A DNA stretch of 35,497 nt from UBA11612 sp963976395. GTDB lineage: Bacteria; Pseudomonadota; Alphaproteobacteria; Rhodospirillales; Rhodospirillaceae. A program made the translations under genes and the position numbers. Of this stretch, positions 8,848-17,318 are shown in pieces. Numbering within the stretch: position 1 is the stretch's first letter; the number at the start of each line of letters is the position of its first letter. The notes under the pieces were generated by a model. It was not told the DNA's origin. It did no database searches and saw only the letters and a list, made by a program, of their open reading frames with translations. Location: the NCBI GenBank assembly GCA_963976395.1, contig CAXBLG010000028.1:1-35497 (forward strand), read 5' to 3'.

Positions 8848-9432
8848 ATGGGTAGGGCGCGTGTAAAGCAATGGCAGGCCGCACGCGCGGAACAAAGTAG
8901 ACTGCTATGGATCGCATACGCCGTGAGCGAGGTGATGTCCCTTTTGGAAATCGTGACCGGAATTCTTGTTCTGTCCGCATCCCTTCAAGCCGATTCGCTC
9001 GAGACAGGAAATTCAATCGCGGCATCGAAACCTATTGTCAAAGATAGCCTTTCCCGACGTCAAATCACTAATGCAGCGTTGGTCGGCGTAATTTGTGTTG
9101 TGCTGTTTTGTTTTTGGATTGTTGGCTTCGGTGTTTGGAATCTTGCCCATGAAAATCTGCCAAGAGCCTTCATAATGATGGCCGTGGGGTTTTTGTCGCT
9201 GTTCGCCAACATTATTATACTCGTGTTGCTCCGTAAGCGTCGTCTTGTTAATGCCAGCATCAATGCGGCGTGGGGATGTGCACGCAATGGTGCAGTAGGC
9301 AATTTGGGTGTGATAATTGCGGCTGCCGGAGTATTTATCACTCACCAAAGTTGGCCGGACCTGGTCGTGGCACTCATAATGATTCCTTTCGTGTTGCGTC
9401 GAGCGGTGCGCACGATGCGCGATGTAAAGTGA
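8848..9432 (+). CDS. Membrane-only CDF-like protein lacking metal-site aspartates
   Basis: The 194-aa product has about five or six TM segments and no cytosolic CDF domain. It aligns along its length with the short CDF-like transporter at 20812-21441: LQADSLE against LQADALD, ARNGAVGNLGVIIAAAGVF against SRNDAIGNIAVVLAAIGVF, and SWPDLVVALIM against AWPDLAVALVM. The residues that bind metal in CDF proteins are changed: the TM2 site DxxGD has become ExxNS and the TM5 CSRND has become CARNG. The family is therefore recognisable but transport is doubtful. It may be decaying, structural, or use another site. A purine-rich GAGGCGG lies upstream of the ATG. Confidence 0.75.
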   Translation: MGRARVKQWQAARAEQSRLLWIAYAVSEVMSLLEIVTGILVLSASLQADSLETGNSIAASKPIVKDSLSRRQITNAALVGVICVVLFCFWIVGFGVWNLAHENLPRAFIMMAVGFLSLFANIIILVLLRKRRLVNASINAAWGCARNGAVGNLGVIIAAAGVFITHQSWPDLVVALIMIPFVLRRAVRTMRDVK

Positions 9433-9481
9433 TGTCACAATATTAGTTCACAATTATTGGACTGAGTCAGGAACATCACAG

Positions 9482-9509
9482 CAACGTTATGACAAGCTCT
9501 GTAACGTTG
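9482..9509. repeat. 8-bp inverted repeat CAACGTTA-N12-TAACGTTG
   Basis: Perfect arms lie at 9482-9489 and 9502-9509, separated by 12 bases and centred about 67 bp after the CDF-like gene. It has the shape of a dimeric repressor operator, but no start codon follows nearby on either strand. The function is unknown. Confidence 0.4.
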
Positions 9510-10023
9510 ATAGTTCCTCGAATATACGGCTAAACCCCGATCTTTCGTGTGAATGAGGGAACCCGTTCTTGATATTTGTTGTGCTCCGCACATTAAGAAC
9601 TCTACTAAAGAAAATATTTTTGACAGCACAAGGCGAACTCCGAGTGAGAGGAGAGTGCCTATCTATCAAAGGTCTACAAAGTGGGTGGGAAAGCTGACGG
9701 GCTTGATCTTCGAGCTTATCCTTAAGAAGTCTTCTAATGTAACATCGCCGGGCTTACTTCACGAGCCATTGGCGCGCAGTGGCTGAGCCAGTAGCGAAGT
9801 TCTATGCAACGAACGCTGCAGCAAAGCGTCATGCTCAACTGTAGCCAACTCTGGGCGGTTTGATCGGCGTGTGAAGAGTCGACCATCCCTGAAGGCTAGG
9901 ATCTTGATAGATAAATGTACGCGGGCGGAAAAAATTGCCGCTCTTTGCTTAGAGCATAGCAATTTGTGGCGTGGCTAGAAGCACACGTCCTTGTAACTAT
10001 CTGATATTTAAGGAATCTATATG

Positions 10024-10040
10024 TGGCACGCGACTTGCTT
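10024..10040 (+). promoter_or_regulatory. Sigma-54 (RpoN) promoter upstream of flgE
   Basis: TGGCACGCGACTTGCTT matches the RpoN -24/-12 consensus TGGCACG-N4-TTGCW exactly, with GG (10025-10026) and GC (10037-10038) 12 bases apart. Transcription would start near 10050, about 73 bases before the flgE ATG. Sigma-54 control of hook genes is established in Caulobacter and relatives. Confidence 0.8.
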
Positions 10041-10122
10041 CATAGAAAGTAAACACCCGTGCTGTGCCAATCCATCAGGCTGGCTCAATACGTTCAAAAG
10101 TTCAGACCGCAGAGGTTAAGTG

Positions 10123-11391
10123 ATGAGCCTGCAGGGGATATTCAATACCTCAGTACAAGCCTTAAACGCGCAGGCGCAGCAACTATCGAACATTTCGACG
10201 AATATCGCCAACGTGAACACGACGGGCTACAAGCTGCAGGGAACGGGCTTTGCCACGTTACTCAATCGCGCCACTCCTCTTGAGAAACAGTTTTTCGCCG
10301 TAGATACCTTTGATTTTCGCGAAGTAAGTAAGCAGGGCGTTATTACTTCGACTAACCGCTCATTTGACGTCGCTCTGAACGGACGCGGTTTTTTTGTTAC
10401 AAATAAGAACATGGATGGAGACAGCGGCTGGCAATATACGCGCGATGGCGCCTTGTTTGGCAGAGCCGTCGGATTGAACACCGATACGGATGGCGACGGT
10501 CAAACCGACCAGGGTACTCTGCTGACTACAGCCAGTGGTGCGTTTGTGTACGGCTGGGCGGCGGATAAAAATGGCAACATCACTGAGACCAATAATCTTG
10601 CTTCGTTGACACCAGTGATGTTCAACAATAATAGCGTGGTTCCCAGCAAGGCAACATCGAACGTCGCATTACAGTCAAATCTGTCCGCTGGCGGTACCGG
10701 CCGGCAGAGTGTTGGTTTACCCTTCGTTGACCCGGATGGAAATTCCAGAACTCTTGCAGTCGGCTTCACGGCAACTTTGGGTGCCGAATGGATATTGGAT
10801 ATGGAATCGATCGGCATCGACCAAAAACCCATGGCCGTGACGTTTAATCCACCGTCCATTTCATTTGACTCGCTGGGTAAACTCTCATCGCCGACCAACG
10901 GGTTGCTGAGCGTGACTGTCAACAACGGTGTCGGTTTGCAAGCCATGACCGTCGATCTTTCAAAAATGACCCAACTCGCCGATGCTGGCGCTTTCACCGT
11001 TCAGAATATCGATCACGACGGGTTTCTGGAGGGCAGGCTTCAAGAAACATATTTCAACCGGTTAGGCGTTCTCGTCGGTAGCTACTCGAACGGCGAAGTA
11101 CGAAATCTTTATAAACTACCTATCGCCCGCTTTGAGGCCGACGACAACCTTGAAGCGCGCAACGGAAATGTGTTTCTACAATCATCCGCTTCGGGCGATC
11201 TAATGCTCAGCGGGCTCGGAAGTCCTGCGGGAACGACGGACATCGTGGTCGGAGCCTTGGAACAATCCAACGTTGATCTGGCTGATCAATTCACCAAGAT
11301 GATCGTGACGCAGCGTGCCTATTCGAGCGCCGCAACAGTGTTGCGAACAGCCGACGAAATGTCGCAAGCTGCCAGAGATTTGAAACGGTAA
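10123..11391 (+). CDS. flgE: Flagellar hook protein FlgE
   Basis: The 422-aa product has the N-terminal rod/hook signature (SLQGIFNTSVQALNAQAQQL, then NIANVNTTGYK), the mid-region NGRGFFVT and YTRDGA motifs, and the C-terminal helix QSNVDLADQFTKMIVTQRAY ending in ADEMSQAARDLKR. It polymerises into the hook outside the cell. An acidic loop DTDGDGQTD (121-129) has the DxDxDG shape of a calcium-binding EF-hand or dockerin loop. The ATG at 10123 follows AGAGG by about 7 bases. No other flagellar gene is in the window, so this is either an isolated paralog or the edge of a displaced cluster. The sigma-54 promoter supports real flagellar regulation. Confidence 0.9.
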   Translation: MSLQGIFNTSVQALNAQAQQLSNISTNIANVNTTGYKLQGTGFATLLNRATPLEKQFFAVDTFDFREVSKQGVITSTNRSFDVALNGRGFFVTNKNMDGDSGWQYTRDGALFGRAVGLNTDTDGDGQTDQGTLLTTASGAFVYGWAADKNGNITETNNLASLTPVMFNNNSVVPSKATSNVALQSNLSAGGTGRQSVGLPFVDPDGNSRTLAVGFTATLGAEWILDMESIGIDQKPMAVTFNPPSISFDSLGKLSSPTNGLLSVTVNNGVGLQAMTVDLSKMTQLADAGAFTVQNIDHDGFLEGRLQETYFNRLGVLVGSYSNGEVRNLYKLPIARFEADDNLEARNGNVFLQSSASGDLMLSGLGSPAGTTDIVVGALEQSNVDLADQFTKMIVTQRAYSSAATVLRTADEMSQAARDLKR

Positions 11392-11615
11392 CCTAGCACG
11401 ATGAGCCGTCTAGATTGCATAGTCACTGGTAGCATACTTGTACGGAGTCAATGCGGCGGTTACAGGCAAATTTTGCCGCAATCAGCATTTTTAACGGGCG
11501 CTTTCATGGTCAGAGACTGTTTCATTTAGGGCCACTATGCTCGTGCCAAATAAGCCAATAAATTCCCTAGTTCCAATTTGGCGAGCCCTATCAGTGTTAA
11601 GGCAGCGGTTTCTCG

Positions 11616-12182
11616 TCAGGGGTCGTGGTGCGCAAAGATAAGCCGTTCTCCACCAGGACCGAAGGCAATGACCTCGTACGGTTCGCTCGTCCCATCCTCG
11701 CTCTCCATCCCCGGCGATCCGACCGGCATCCCGGGCACCGCTAGGCCCCGTATTCCGGGCGGACGTTCGCGCAGCGCACGCAGGATGTCCTGCACCGGCA
11801 CATGTCCCTCGATGATCAGTCCGTCCACGGTTGCCGTATGACATCCTGCCAGATCGTCCGGTACGCCAAGGCGTTGCCTGACTTCGTGAAGGTGTTTCGA
11901 GAAGAGCGGTCTGACCGTAAAAATGCCCTTAAGTCCTTCGGCCCACTTCTCGCAACAGCCGCAACCCGGATCTCGGTAGAGGACCAGTTTCGGCCCAGAG
12001 GCGGCCTCTTTCTGAGCCGCCGTCAACACGACGGCTCCTCCGCCGACGAACAGCGTTGCCCCCAGTAAGACCCGGCGGCGTGTAAGTCTTACGCCCCGAA
12101 GAGAAAAAGATCGTATGGCGTTGCGGTCTTTAGCAGCAAGTGAGTGCTGACTGGGTTTTCTTCGGCTTTGACGTTTCATCAT
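11616..12182 (-). CDS. DUF411 metal-binding protein, Tat-like signal
   Basis: The 188-aa product has a basic N-terminus with twin arginines (TRRRVLLGATLFVGGG, about 34-49), suggesting Tat export or anchoring. The DUF411 domain follows: KLVLYRDPGCGCCEKWAEGL with a CGCC cluster at 74-77, LAGCHTATVDGLIIEGHVP, RGLAVPGMPVGSPGM and the terminal EVIAFGP. Family members sit in copper and silver operons and are thought to bind Cu; a precise role is not established. It starts 10 bp after the CusA stop, with GAGGAG upstream. ATG 12182 and ATG 12179 are both possible. It is the last gene of the cus operon. Confidence 0.85.
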   Translation of the reverse strand: MMKRQSRRKPSQHSLAAKDRNAIRSFSLRGVRLTRRRVLLGATLFVGGGAVVLTAAQKEAASGPKLVLYRDPGCGCCEKWAEGLKGIFTVRPLFSKHLHEVRQRLGVPDDLAGCHTATVDGLIIEGHVPVQDILRALRERPPGIRGLAVPGMPVGSPGMESEDGTSEPYEVIAFGPGGERLIFAHHDP

Positions 12183-12192
12183 CAATGCTCCT

Positions 12193-15100
12193 CTATTCCA
12201 CGGCTTGTTGTTCATTGGGGCTCGGTTGAGGTGCGGTAATATCTCTGCTTCGCCAAACGGCAAAGATGGCGGGGAACACCAGTAGAACCATGAGCAGCGC
12301 CGAAATGACGCCGCCGATCATCGGCGCGGCAATTCGCTGCATGACATCGGCACCCGTGCCTGTGCTGAACATGATCGGGACGAGGCCCAGAAACAATGCA
12401 AGTCCCGTCATCAGCATGGGACGGATGCGGGTGCCGGCTGCTTCGACAATTGTCTCCACCAAGTCATCCCAAGACTGCATTCGTTCCTCTACAAGTCGAT
12501 GGCGGTATGTCACGTCGAGATACAGCATCATCAGAAGACCAAGCTCTACACCGAGCCCCGCGACGGCGATGGCGCCCACCCAAACTGCTACGCTCAGCTT
12601 AAAGTTAAGGAAGGCCAAAAGCCAAATCGCTCCCATCACTGAAAAGGGCACTGTGAGCATGATGATAAGTGTCTCCGTCACTGATTTGCGATGGCTCAGG
12701 AGCATAAAAAAGATCAGAAAGATCGTAAGCGGGATCAGAAGAGTAAGCCGCTCTTTCGCACGCTCGAAATATGTGAATTGCCCGGCCCAGTCCAACCGAT
12801 ACCCTGCCGGGATATCGACGGACTCGGCAACAACGGTGCGCGCCACGTTCACGTAATCCGCGATGCCAATGGTGTCCCGCACATCGACAAAGACAAAGCC
12901 TACCAATTGGCCATCTTCGTTTCGGATCATGGGTGGCCCCGTACGATAAACGATGTCCGCGACCTGCGTGATGGGAATTTGCGCGCCCGTGGGTGTGGGG
13001 ATCAGCACGCGCTCGAGAGCTTCGGGGCTGTCGCGGTAGTCCCGGAAATACCGCACCAGGATATTATACCGCTCGCGGCCTTCGACGGTCTGGGAGACCG
13101 GCATGCCGCCGACGGCGGCCATAATCACGCTCTCAATGTCATCGATACGTAACCCAAACCGCGCAGCTTGCTTCCGATCAATGTCGAAATCGAGAAAATA
13201 TCCGCCGGTGGAACGCTCCGCGAAAGCTGAGCGCGTGTAGGGTTTGGTCCGATCATCAGCCAATAGCGCTTCCTCAATCTTGACCGCCGTTGCCTCGATT
13301 GTCTTAAGGTCGGGGCCGAAGACCTTGATCCCCAACGCCGAGCGAATGCCGGTCGCCAGCATTTCGGTGCGGGTTTGGATCGGCATCCAGAAGATGTTGG
13401 GCATCCCCGGAAACTGGAGGGCGTCGTCCATTTCCTGGATCAGGGAATCCCACGTCACGCCTTCACGCCACTGGTCTTTTGACTTCAGTGTAATGACCGT
13501 CTCAGCCATGGACAGGGGCGCCGGGTCCGTTGGGCTTGTGGAACGGCCGATTTTTCCGAACACGTGGTCTACTTCCGGAAACTTCTTGATGATCGTGTCC
13601 ATGGTCTGAAGCGTTCGTGTTGCTTCAGTGATGGACATGCCGGGCAGGGCGGTCGGCATGTACAGAATGCTGCCCTCGTTGAGAGGCGGCATGAACTCAT
13701 TCCCCAGACCCCGAAATACCGGAACGGTAGCGAGCAACGCCAGGAAGGCGGCGCCGATCACCGGCCAGCGGAAGCGCACCACAAAGCGGATTACCGGCTT
13801 ATATGCGGCCACCAGGGCCCGATTCAGCGGGTTGGACTCACCCCTAATACGCCCCCGCACAATCCAGACCGCTAAAGCCGGCGTGAGTGTCACCGCAAGG
13901 ATGGCGGCAAAGGCCATGGAGTACGTCTTGGTGTACGCCAAGGGCTTAAACAGTCGCCCCTCGGTGCCTTCCAGGGCGAACACGGGTAGGAAAGACACTG
14001 TGATAATGAGCAAGGAGAAGAAGATGCTCGGCCCCACCTCCTGCATGGCGGTAATAATCGTGTCGCGCCGCTCACCATCGCTCAACACCGTGCCGTCTGC
14101 CGTTCGGGCATTGAGGCGCTTATGAATATTGTCGATGATGACGATGGCCGCATCTACCATCGCGCCAATGGCGACAGCGATACCGCCCAAAGACATGATA
14201 TTGGCGGTTAAGCCCTGAAAGTACATGGGTATGAACGCCATGAGAATCGCAATGGGCAGGGTCACTATGGCGATCAGCGCCGAACGCGCGTGCAGAAGAA
14301 AGGCAAAGATGACCAGAGATACGATGATCATCTCCTCGATGAGGGTTCGCTGAAGCGTACCGATGGCATCGCTAATCAGAATCGAGCGGTCATAGGCGGG
14401 AATAATTTCAACACCCGGCGGCAACCCCGGTTTGATTTCTTCGATGCGCTGTTTCACCCGGTCAATGACGTTCAGAGCATTTTCGCCGTAACGCATGACG
14501 ACAATGCCCCCCACGGCGATGCCTTCACCGTCCAGTTCTGCCTGACCCCGCTGCATGGCCGGCCCGAGCTGGACGTTGCCCAAGTCCTTTACGGTGATCG
14601 GTATTCCGTCTTTCCCCAGTCCGACCACGACCGTTTCCAGATCGTCCACCGAGGACACGTAGCCGCGGCCACGGACGAAATGCTCATAACCGGCGATCTC
14701 CAAGACTCTGCCGCCGGTGTCGTTATTCGACTTTTGGACCGCCTCGATGACTTTGCCGAGCGGGATGTCGAGGGACGCCATTTTGTTGGGGTCGAGGCTG
14801 ATTTGATACTCGCGCACAAACCCGCCGACAGAGGCAACTTCCGCGACGCCATCGACAGCCTCCAGCGCGTAGCGCAAATTAAAGTCCTGCATGGATCTAA
14901 GATCGGCCAGATCATGTGCACCGGTTTTGTCCACCAGGGCGTATTGATACACCCAGCCCACGCCAGTTGCGTCGGGACCAAGGGTCGGGCGGACGCCCTC
15001 GGGAAGATCGGCTATGGCGCCGTTGAGGTATTCGAGAACCCGTGAGCGCGCCCAATACATGTCCACGCCGTCTTCGAAGATCACGTAAACGAAGCTCAGG

Positions 15101-15408
15101 CCCATAAAGCTTTGACCCCGCACGAACCGTACGCCGGGCGCTGAAACCAATGTTGTAGTCAAAGGATAGGTAATCTGGTCTTCGACCAGATCGGGACTGC
15201 GGCCCGGCCATTCGGTGAACACAATGACCTGCACGTCGGAAAGATCGGGAATGGCATCAAGAGGCACCCGCGTGAGCGCCTGATAGCCGCCGACCGCCAG
15301 CGCTATTATTAAGAAAAAAGTCGCAACAGGATTGCGGGCGCAATACCCGATAAGCCGGGCAACCCAGCCTTTGTCGTCGTCCGCGTGCGTCGAGCCTTGC
15401 GCTACCAT
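12193..15408 (-). CDS. cusA: Cu(I)/Ag(I) efflux RND pump CusA
   Basis: This 1071-aa HME-RND pump is specific for monovalent copper and silver. All three methionines of the E. coli CusA metal site (M573, M623, M672) are present at M584 (ILYMP), M634 (LSMAET) and M683 (TEMLATG), each with the same +11 offset, which is strong evidence for specificity. The TM4 motif AVAIGAMVDAAIVIIDN retains D419, while the E412-equivalent acid is D426, a conservative change. FMPPLNEG and GIRSALGIKVFGPD are family hallmarks. The start overlaps the adaptor stop by 7 bases, and the DUF411 gene follows after 10 bp. It removes Cu/Ag from the periplasm or inner membrane through CusB and the outer-membrane factor at 17315. 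Confidence 0.95.
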   Translation of the reverse strand: MVAQGSTHADDDKGWVARLIGYCARNPVATFFLIIALAVGGYQALTRVPLDAIPDLSDVQVIVFTEWPGRSPDLVEDQITYPLTTTLVSAPGVRFVRGQSFMGLSFVYVIFEDGVDMYWARSRVLEYLNGAIADLPEGVRPTLGPDATGVGWVYQYALVDKTGAHDLADLRSMQDFNLRYALEAVDGVAEVASVGGFVREYQISLDPNKMASLDIPLGKVIEAVQKSNNDTGGRVLEIAGYEHFVRGRGYVSSVDDLETVVVGLGKDGIPITVKDLGNVQLGPAMQRGQAELDGEGIAVGGIVVMRYGENALNVIDRVKQRIEEIKPGLPPGVEIIPAYDRSILISDAIGTLQRTLIEEMIIVSLVIFAFLLHARSALIAIVTLPIAILMAFIPMYFQGLTANIMSLGGIAVAIGAMVDAAIVIIDNIHKRLNARTADGTVLSDGERRDTIITAMQEVGPSIFFSLLIITVSFLPVFALEGTEGRLFKPLAYTKTYSMAFAAILAVTLTPALAVWIVRGRIRGESNPLNRALVAAYKPVIRFVVRFRWPVIGAAFLALLATVPVFRGLGNEFMPPLNEGSILYMPTALPGMSITEATRTLQTMDTIIKKFPEVDHVFGKIGRSTSPTDPAPLSMAETVITLKSKDQWREGVTWDSLIQEMDDALQFPGMPNIFWMPIQTRTEMLATGIRSALGIKVFGPDLKTIEATAVKIEEALLADDRTKPYTRSAFAERSTGGYFLDFDIDRKQAARFGLRIDDIESVIMAAVGGMPVSQTVEGRERYNILVRYFRDYRDSPEALERVLIPTPTGAQIPITQVADIVYRTGPPMIRNEDGQLVGFVFVDVRDTIGIADYVNVARTVVAESVDIPAGYRLDWAGQFTYFERAKERLTLLIPLTIFLIFFMLLSHRKSVTETLIIMLTVPFSVMGAIWLLAFLNFKLSVAVWVGAIAVAGLGVELGLLMMLYLDVTYRHRLVEERMQSWDDLVETIVEAAGTRIRPMLMTGLALFLGLVPIMFSTGTGADVMQRIAAPMIGGVISALLMVLLVFPAIFAVWRSRDITAPQPSPNEQQAVE

Positions 15409-17318
15409 TGGTCAATTCCCGCCTTAAGTTTGCTTTCCGATGCGATCAGAAATGTGCCTGAAGAAACGATGCGCGCGCCGGGTTCCAGACCCGAAAGAAC
15501 TTCAACGAATCCGTTGGTCCGGCGGCCGGTCTGAATGAGGCGAGGCGCCAACCGGCCATCGCCCAAGTCTTCGAAAACCACACGATTCTCGCCAGCGACA
15601 ATGACTGCGCTGTCGGGGACGGCTAGCTGTGTTCCCAGGACGGCTCGCAAGCTGGCCTCCGCATACATATCTGGTTTGAGCGCGCCATCGGGATTGGTGA
15701 ACGACATTCTCACGCGGCCGGTGCGTGTTGCCGGGTTAAGGTAGGGATAAATGTAATCCACCGTTCCAGCGAGCCGCATTCCCGGCTGATAGGGCGTTGT
15801 AACGTCGGCCTCCATGCCGGGTTGAATGAGCGGAAGGTCCGCTTCGTAGACGTCTGCCTCCACCCAAACCTCCGACAGATCGGCGATCCGCAACAGCGTG
15901 GCACCGGCCATCTGCGAAGTACCGTCAACAATGTTCTTGGCAACAATTGTTCCAGCGCGCGGCGCATAGATTGGAACATATTCAAGAGCCTGCCCGGACT
16001 GTTCCAATTTTTTGATCTGGGCTTGACTGACGCCCCACAGACGTAAGCGCTCCCGCACGGCGGCCAAGAGGCGCTCTGAACCGCCACGAGCGGTGCGTTT
16101 ATGCGCCTCAAGATACTCCTGTTGCGCCGAATAGAGCTTCGGACTGAAGACGGTGAACAGCAGATCGCCCTTATTGACGCGCATGCCCACGTAATCGGCC
16201 CGCAAATCACCGATCCAGGCTTCGTACTTTAGACTGACGTCGCTCACTTGCGTTTCGTCGTAGGTCACCTTGCCGACGGCTCTGATGGTTCGCGCCATCG
16301 GTATTTCCTCGGCAACGGTTGTTTTGACGCCGATAGTCTGACGCCTGCGGCTGTCCACCGTGATCGTACCGGGAGGATTCTCCCGGTTCATGCCCGTTGC
16401 ACCGGTTTGACCCTGTCTGGTGTCTTGCGCGCCGTGGGACAGTCTCAGACCAGTACGTCCTGTCGCCATGTCAAATCCCACTTCCACCGGGCTCATACCG
16501 TCCTTCAAAATTCGGATGCGGAGAGGCCACGCACCCTCCATAGCCAACTCGATTTCACCCTCATAACGACCAGGTGCAACCTCGTTCATATCCGCCGATG
16601 CCCGCATGGCGGGCATGGCGCCCATCGCGGGCATTTCGGCGACCGGCTCGATAGTTGCTCCGGTCACTGGTTCTCCCGTCTGTGTTCGAAGCGCGACGGT
16701 GAGAGTGTTGTCGCCAACGGTTGGCTCCGAGGGATCGACCCTGATCGAAAATCGGTAAGGCCCTGCGGAAAAGGGCAGGTCATTCGAGGATGTTGTGCCG
16801 CCCCCAGAATCGCGTGAACTCATTTGCGATGTAGGCGTTGCGCCGGAGGAGAGACGCAGGTTCGGACGGCCTGTCGCCATATCGAAGGCGATGCGGGCCG
16901 ACCCCAAATCGTCCTTGCGTATTTCGATGGTGAGCGGCCATGCGCCTTCCATGGAGAGCTGAAACTCGCCCTCATAACGGCCCGGCGCGGTTTCTTCCAT
17001 GTCCGCAGGTGCGCGCATGGCGGGCATGGCGCCCATCGCGGGCATTTCCGCCACGGATGTGACGGTTGCGCCGTTCACGGGTTGGCCGTCCGCCGTGTGA
17101 ATCACAATGATCAGGTTGTTGTCGCCGACCACAGGCGAACCCGGCTCCACGGCAATCGAAAAGCGGAACGGCCCGGCCGCATACGGCATTTGCGCCGTAG
17201 CGGCTGGCGTGCCTTTCGGACCGCTTGATCCCTTCGTAACAAAGTAGGCTCCGGCTGCAAAAATGCCGATTAATACGACCGCAACAGCAATACGTATCAG
17301 AATAGAGTGCTTGTTCAT
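15402..17318 (-). CDS. cusB: CusB-type adaptor with two N-terminal Met-rich YtkA/FixH-like domains
   Basis: The 638-aa product is far longer than a usual CusB (about 400 aa). After an N-terminal membrane anchor (8-27) come two tandem copies of a beta-rich YtkA/FixH-like domain (about 47-156 and 183-293, pitch 137 residues). Each holds the methionine motif EMPAMGAMPAMRA and the frame GRYEGE...MEGAWPL. A standard CusB adaptor follows: TYDETQVSDVSLKYEAWIGD, VFSPKLYSAQQEYLEAHKR, YAPRAGTIVAKNIVDGT and EVWVEADVYEADLPLIQPGM. Methionine clusters bind Cu(I)/Ag(I) in CusF and CusB, so the extra domains are probably metal catchers feeding CusA (inference). A third copy is the separate protein at 19214-19621. 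The start overlaps the upstream stop as ATGA. Confidence 0.9.
   Translation of the reverse strand: MNKHSILIRIAVAVVLIGIFAAGAYFVTKGSSGPKGTPAATAQMPYAAGPFRFSIAVEPGSPVVGDNNLIIVIHTADGQPVNGATVTSVAEMPAMGAMPAMRAPADMEETAPGRYEGEFQLSMEGAWPLTIEIRKDDLGSARIAFDMATGRPNLRLSSGATPTSQMSSRDSGGGTTSSNDLPFSAGPYRFSIRVDPSEPTVGDNTLTVALRTQTGEPVTGATIEPVAEMPAMGAMPAMRASADMNEVAPGRYEGEIELAMEGAWPLRIRILKDGMSPVEVGFDMATGRTGLRLSHGAQDTRQGQTGATGMNRENPPGTITVDSRRRQTIGVKTTVAEEIPMARTIRAVGKVTYDETQVSDVSLKYEAWIGDLRADYVGMRVNKGDLLFTVFSPKLYSAQQEYLEAHKRTARGGSERLLAAVRERLRLWGVSQAQIKKLEQSGQALEYVPIYAPRAGTIVAKNIVDGTSQMAGATLLRIADLSEVWVEADVYEADLPLIQPGMEADVTTPYQPGMRLAGTVDYIYPYLNPATRTGRVRMSFTNPDGALKPDMYAEASLRAVLGTQLAVPDSAVIVAGENRVVFEDLGDGRLAPRLIQTGRRTNGFVEVLSGLEPGARIVSSGTFLIASESKLKAGIDQW
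16603..17048. repeat. 35-bp identical direct repeat within cusB
   Basis: The DNA encoding the Met motif is identical over 35 bp at 16603-16637 and 17014-17048, spaced 411 bp (137 codons), the exact pitch of the two YtkA/FixH-like domains. This indicates an in-frame domain duplication that is recent or kept uniform by conversion, since the rest of the two domains has diverged. Confidence 0.75.

Larger units (their letters stand above)
9433..10122. other. 690-bp region without a recognised gene
   Basis: Short open frames on both strands (for example 9553-9786 plus and 9759-9962 minus) show no family features or good ribosome-binding sites. The visible structure is an 8-bp inverted repeat at 9482-9509 and a sigma-54 promoter at 10024-10040 serving flgE. 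The region separates the metal genes from the flagellar gene and could hold remnants of older insertions, but I see no transposase or terminal repeats. Confidence 0.45.

Noticed and set aside
9553..9786. 77-aa open frame (possible transposase remnant)
   Set aside because: No transposase motif, no inverted repeats and no ribosome-binding site were seen.
11452..11480. TGCGGC...GCCGCA with nearby T run between flgE and the DUF411 gene, considered as a terminator
   Set aside because: The stem is only 6 bp with a 17-base loop and the T run is several bases away; too weak to call.
11499..11615. Extra coding sequence downstream of the DUF411 gene on the minus strand
   Set aside because: Open frames here have no start or family features beyond the DUF411 stop at 11616-11618.
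14290..15045. 251-aa plus-strand open frame
   Set aside because: It lies entirely inside cusA on the opposite strand and is a shadow frame of a GC-rich gene.
16248..17228. Two long plus-strand open frames rich in His/Gly/Arg
   Set aside because: They are antisense shadows of the tandem domains in cusB; their apparent His repeats mirror the Met/Ala codons.
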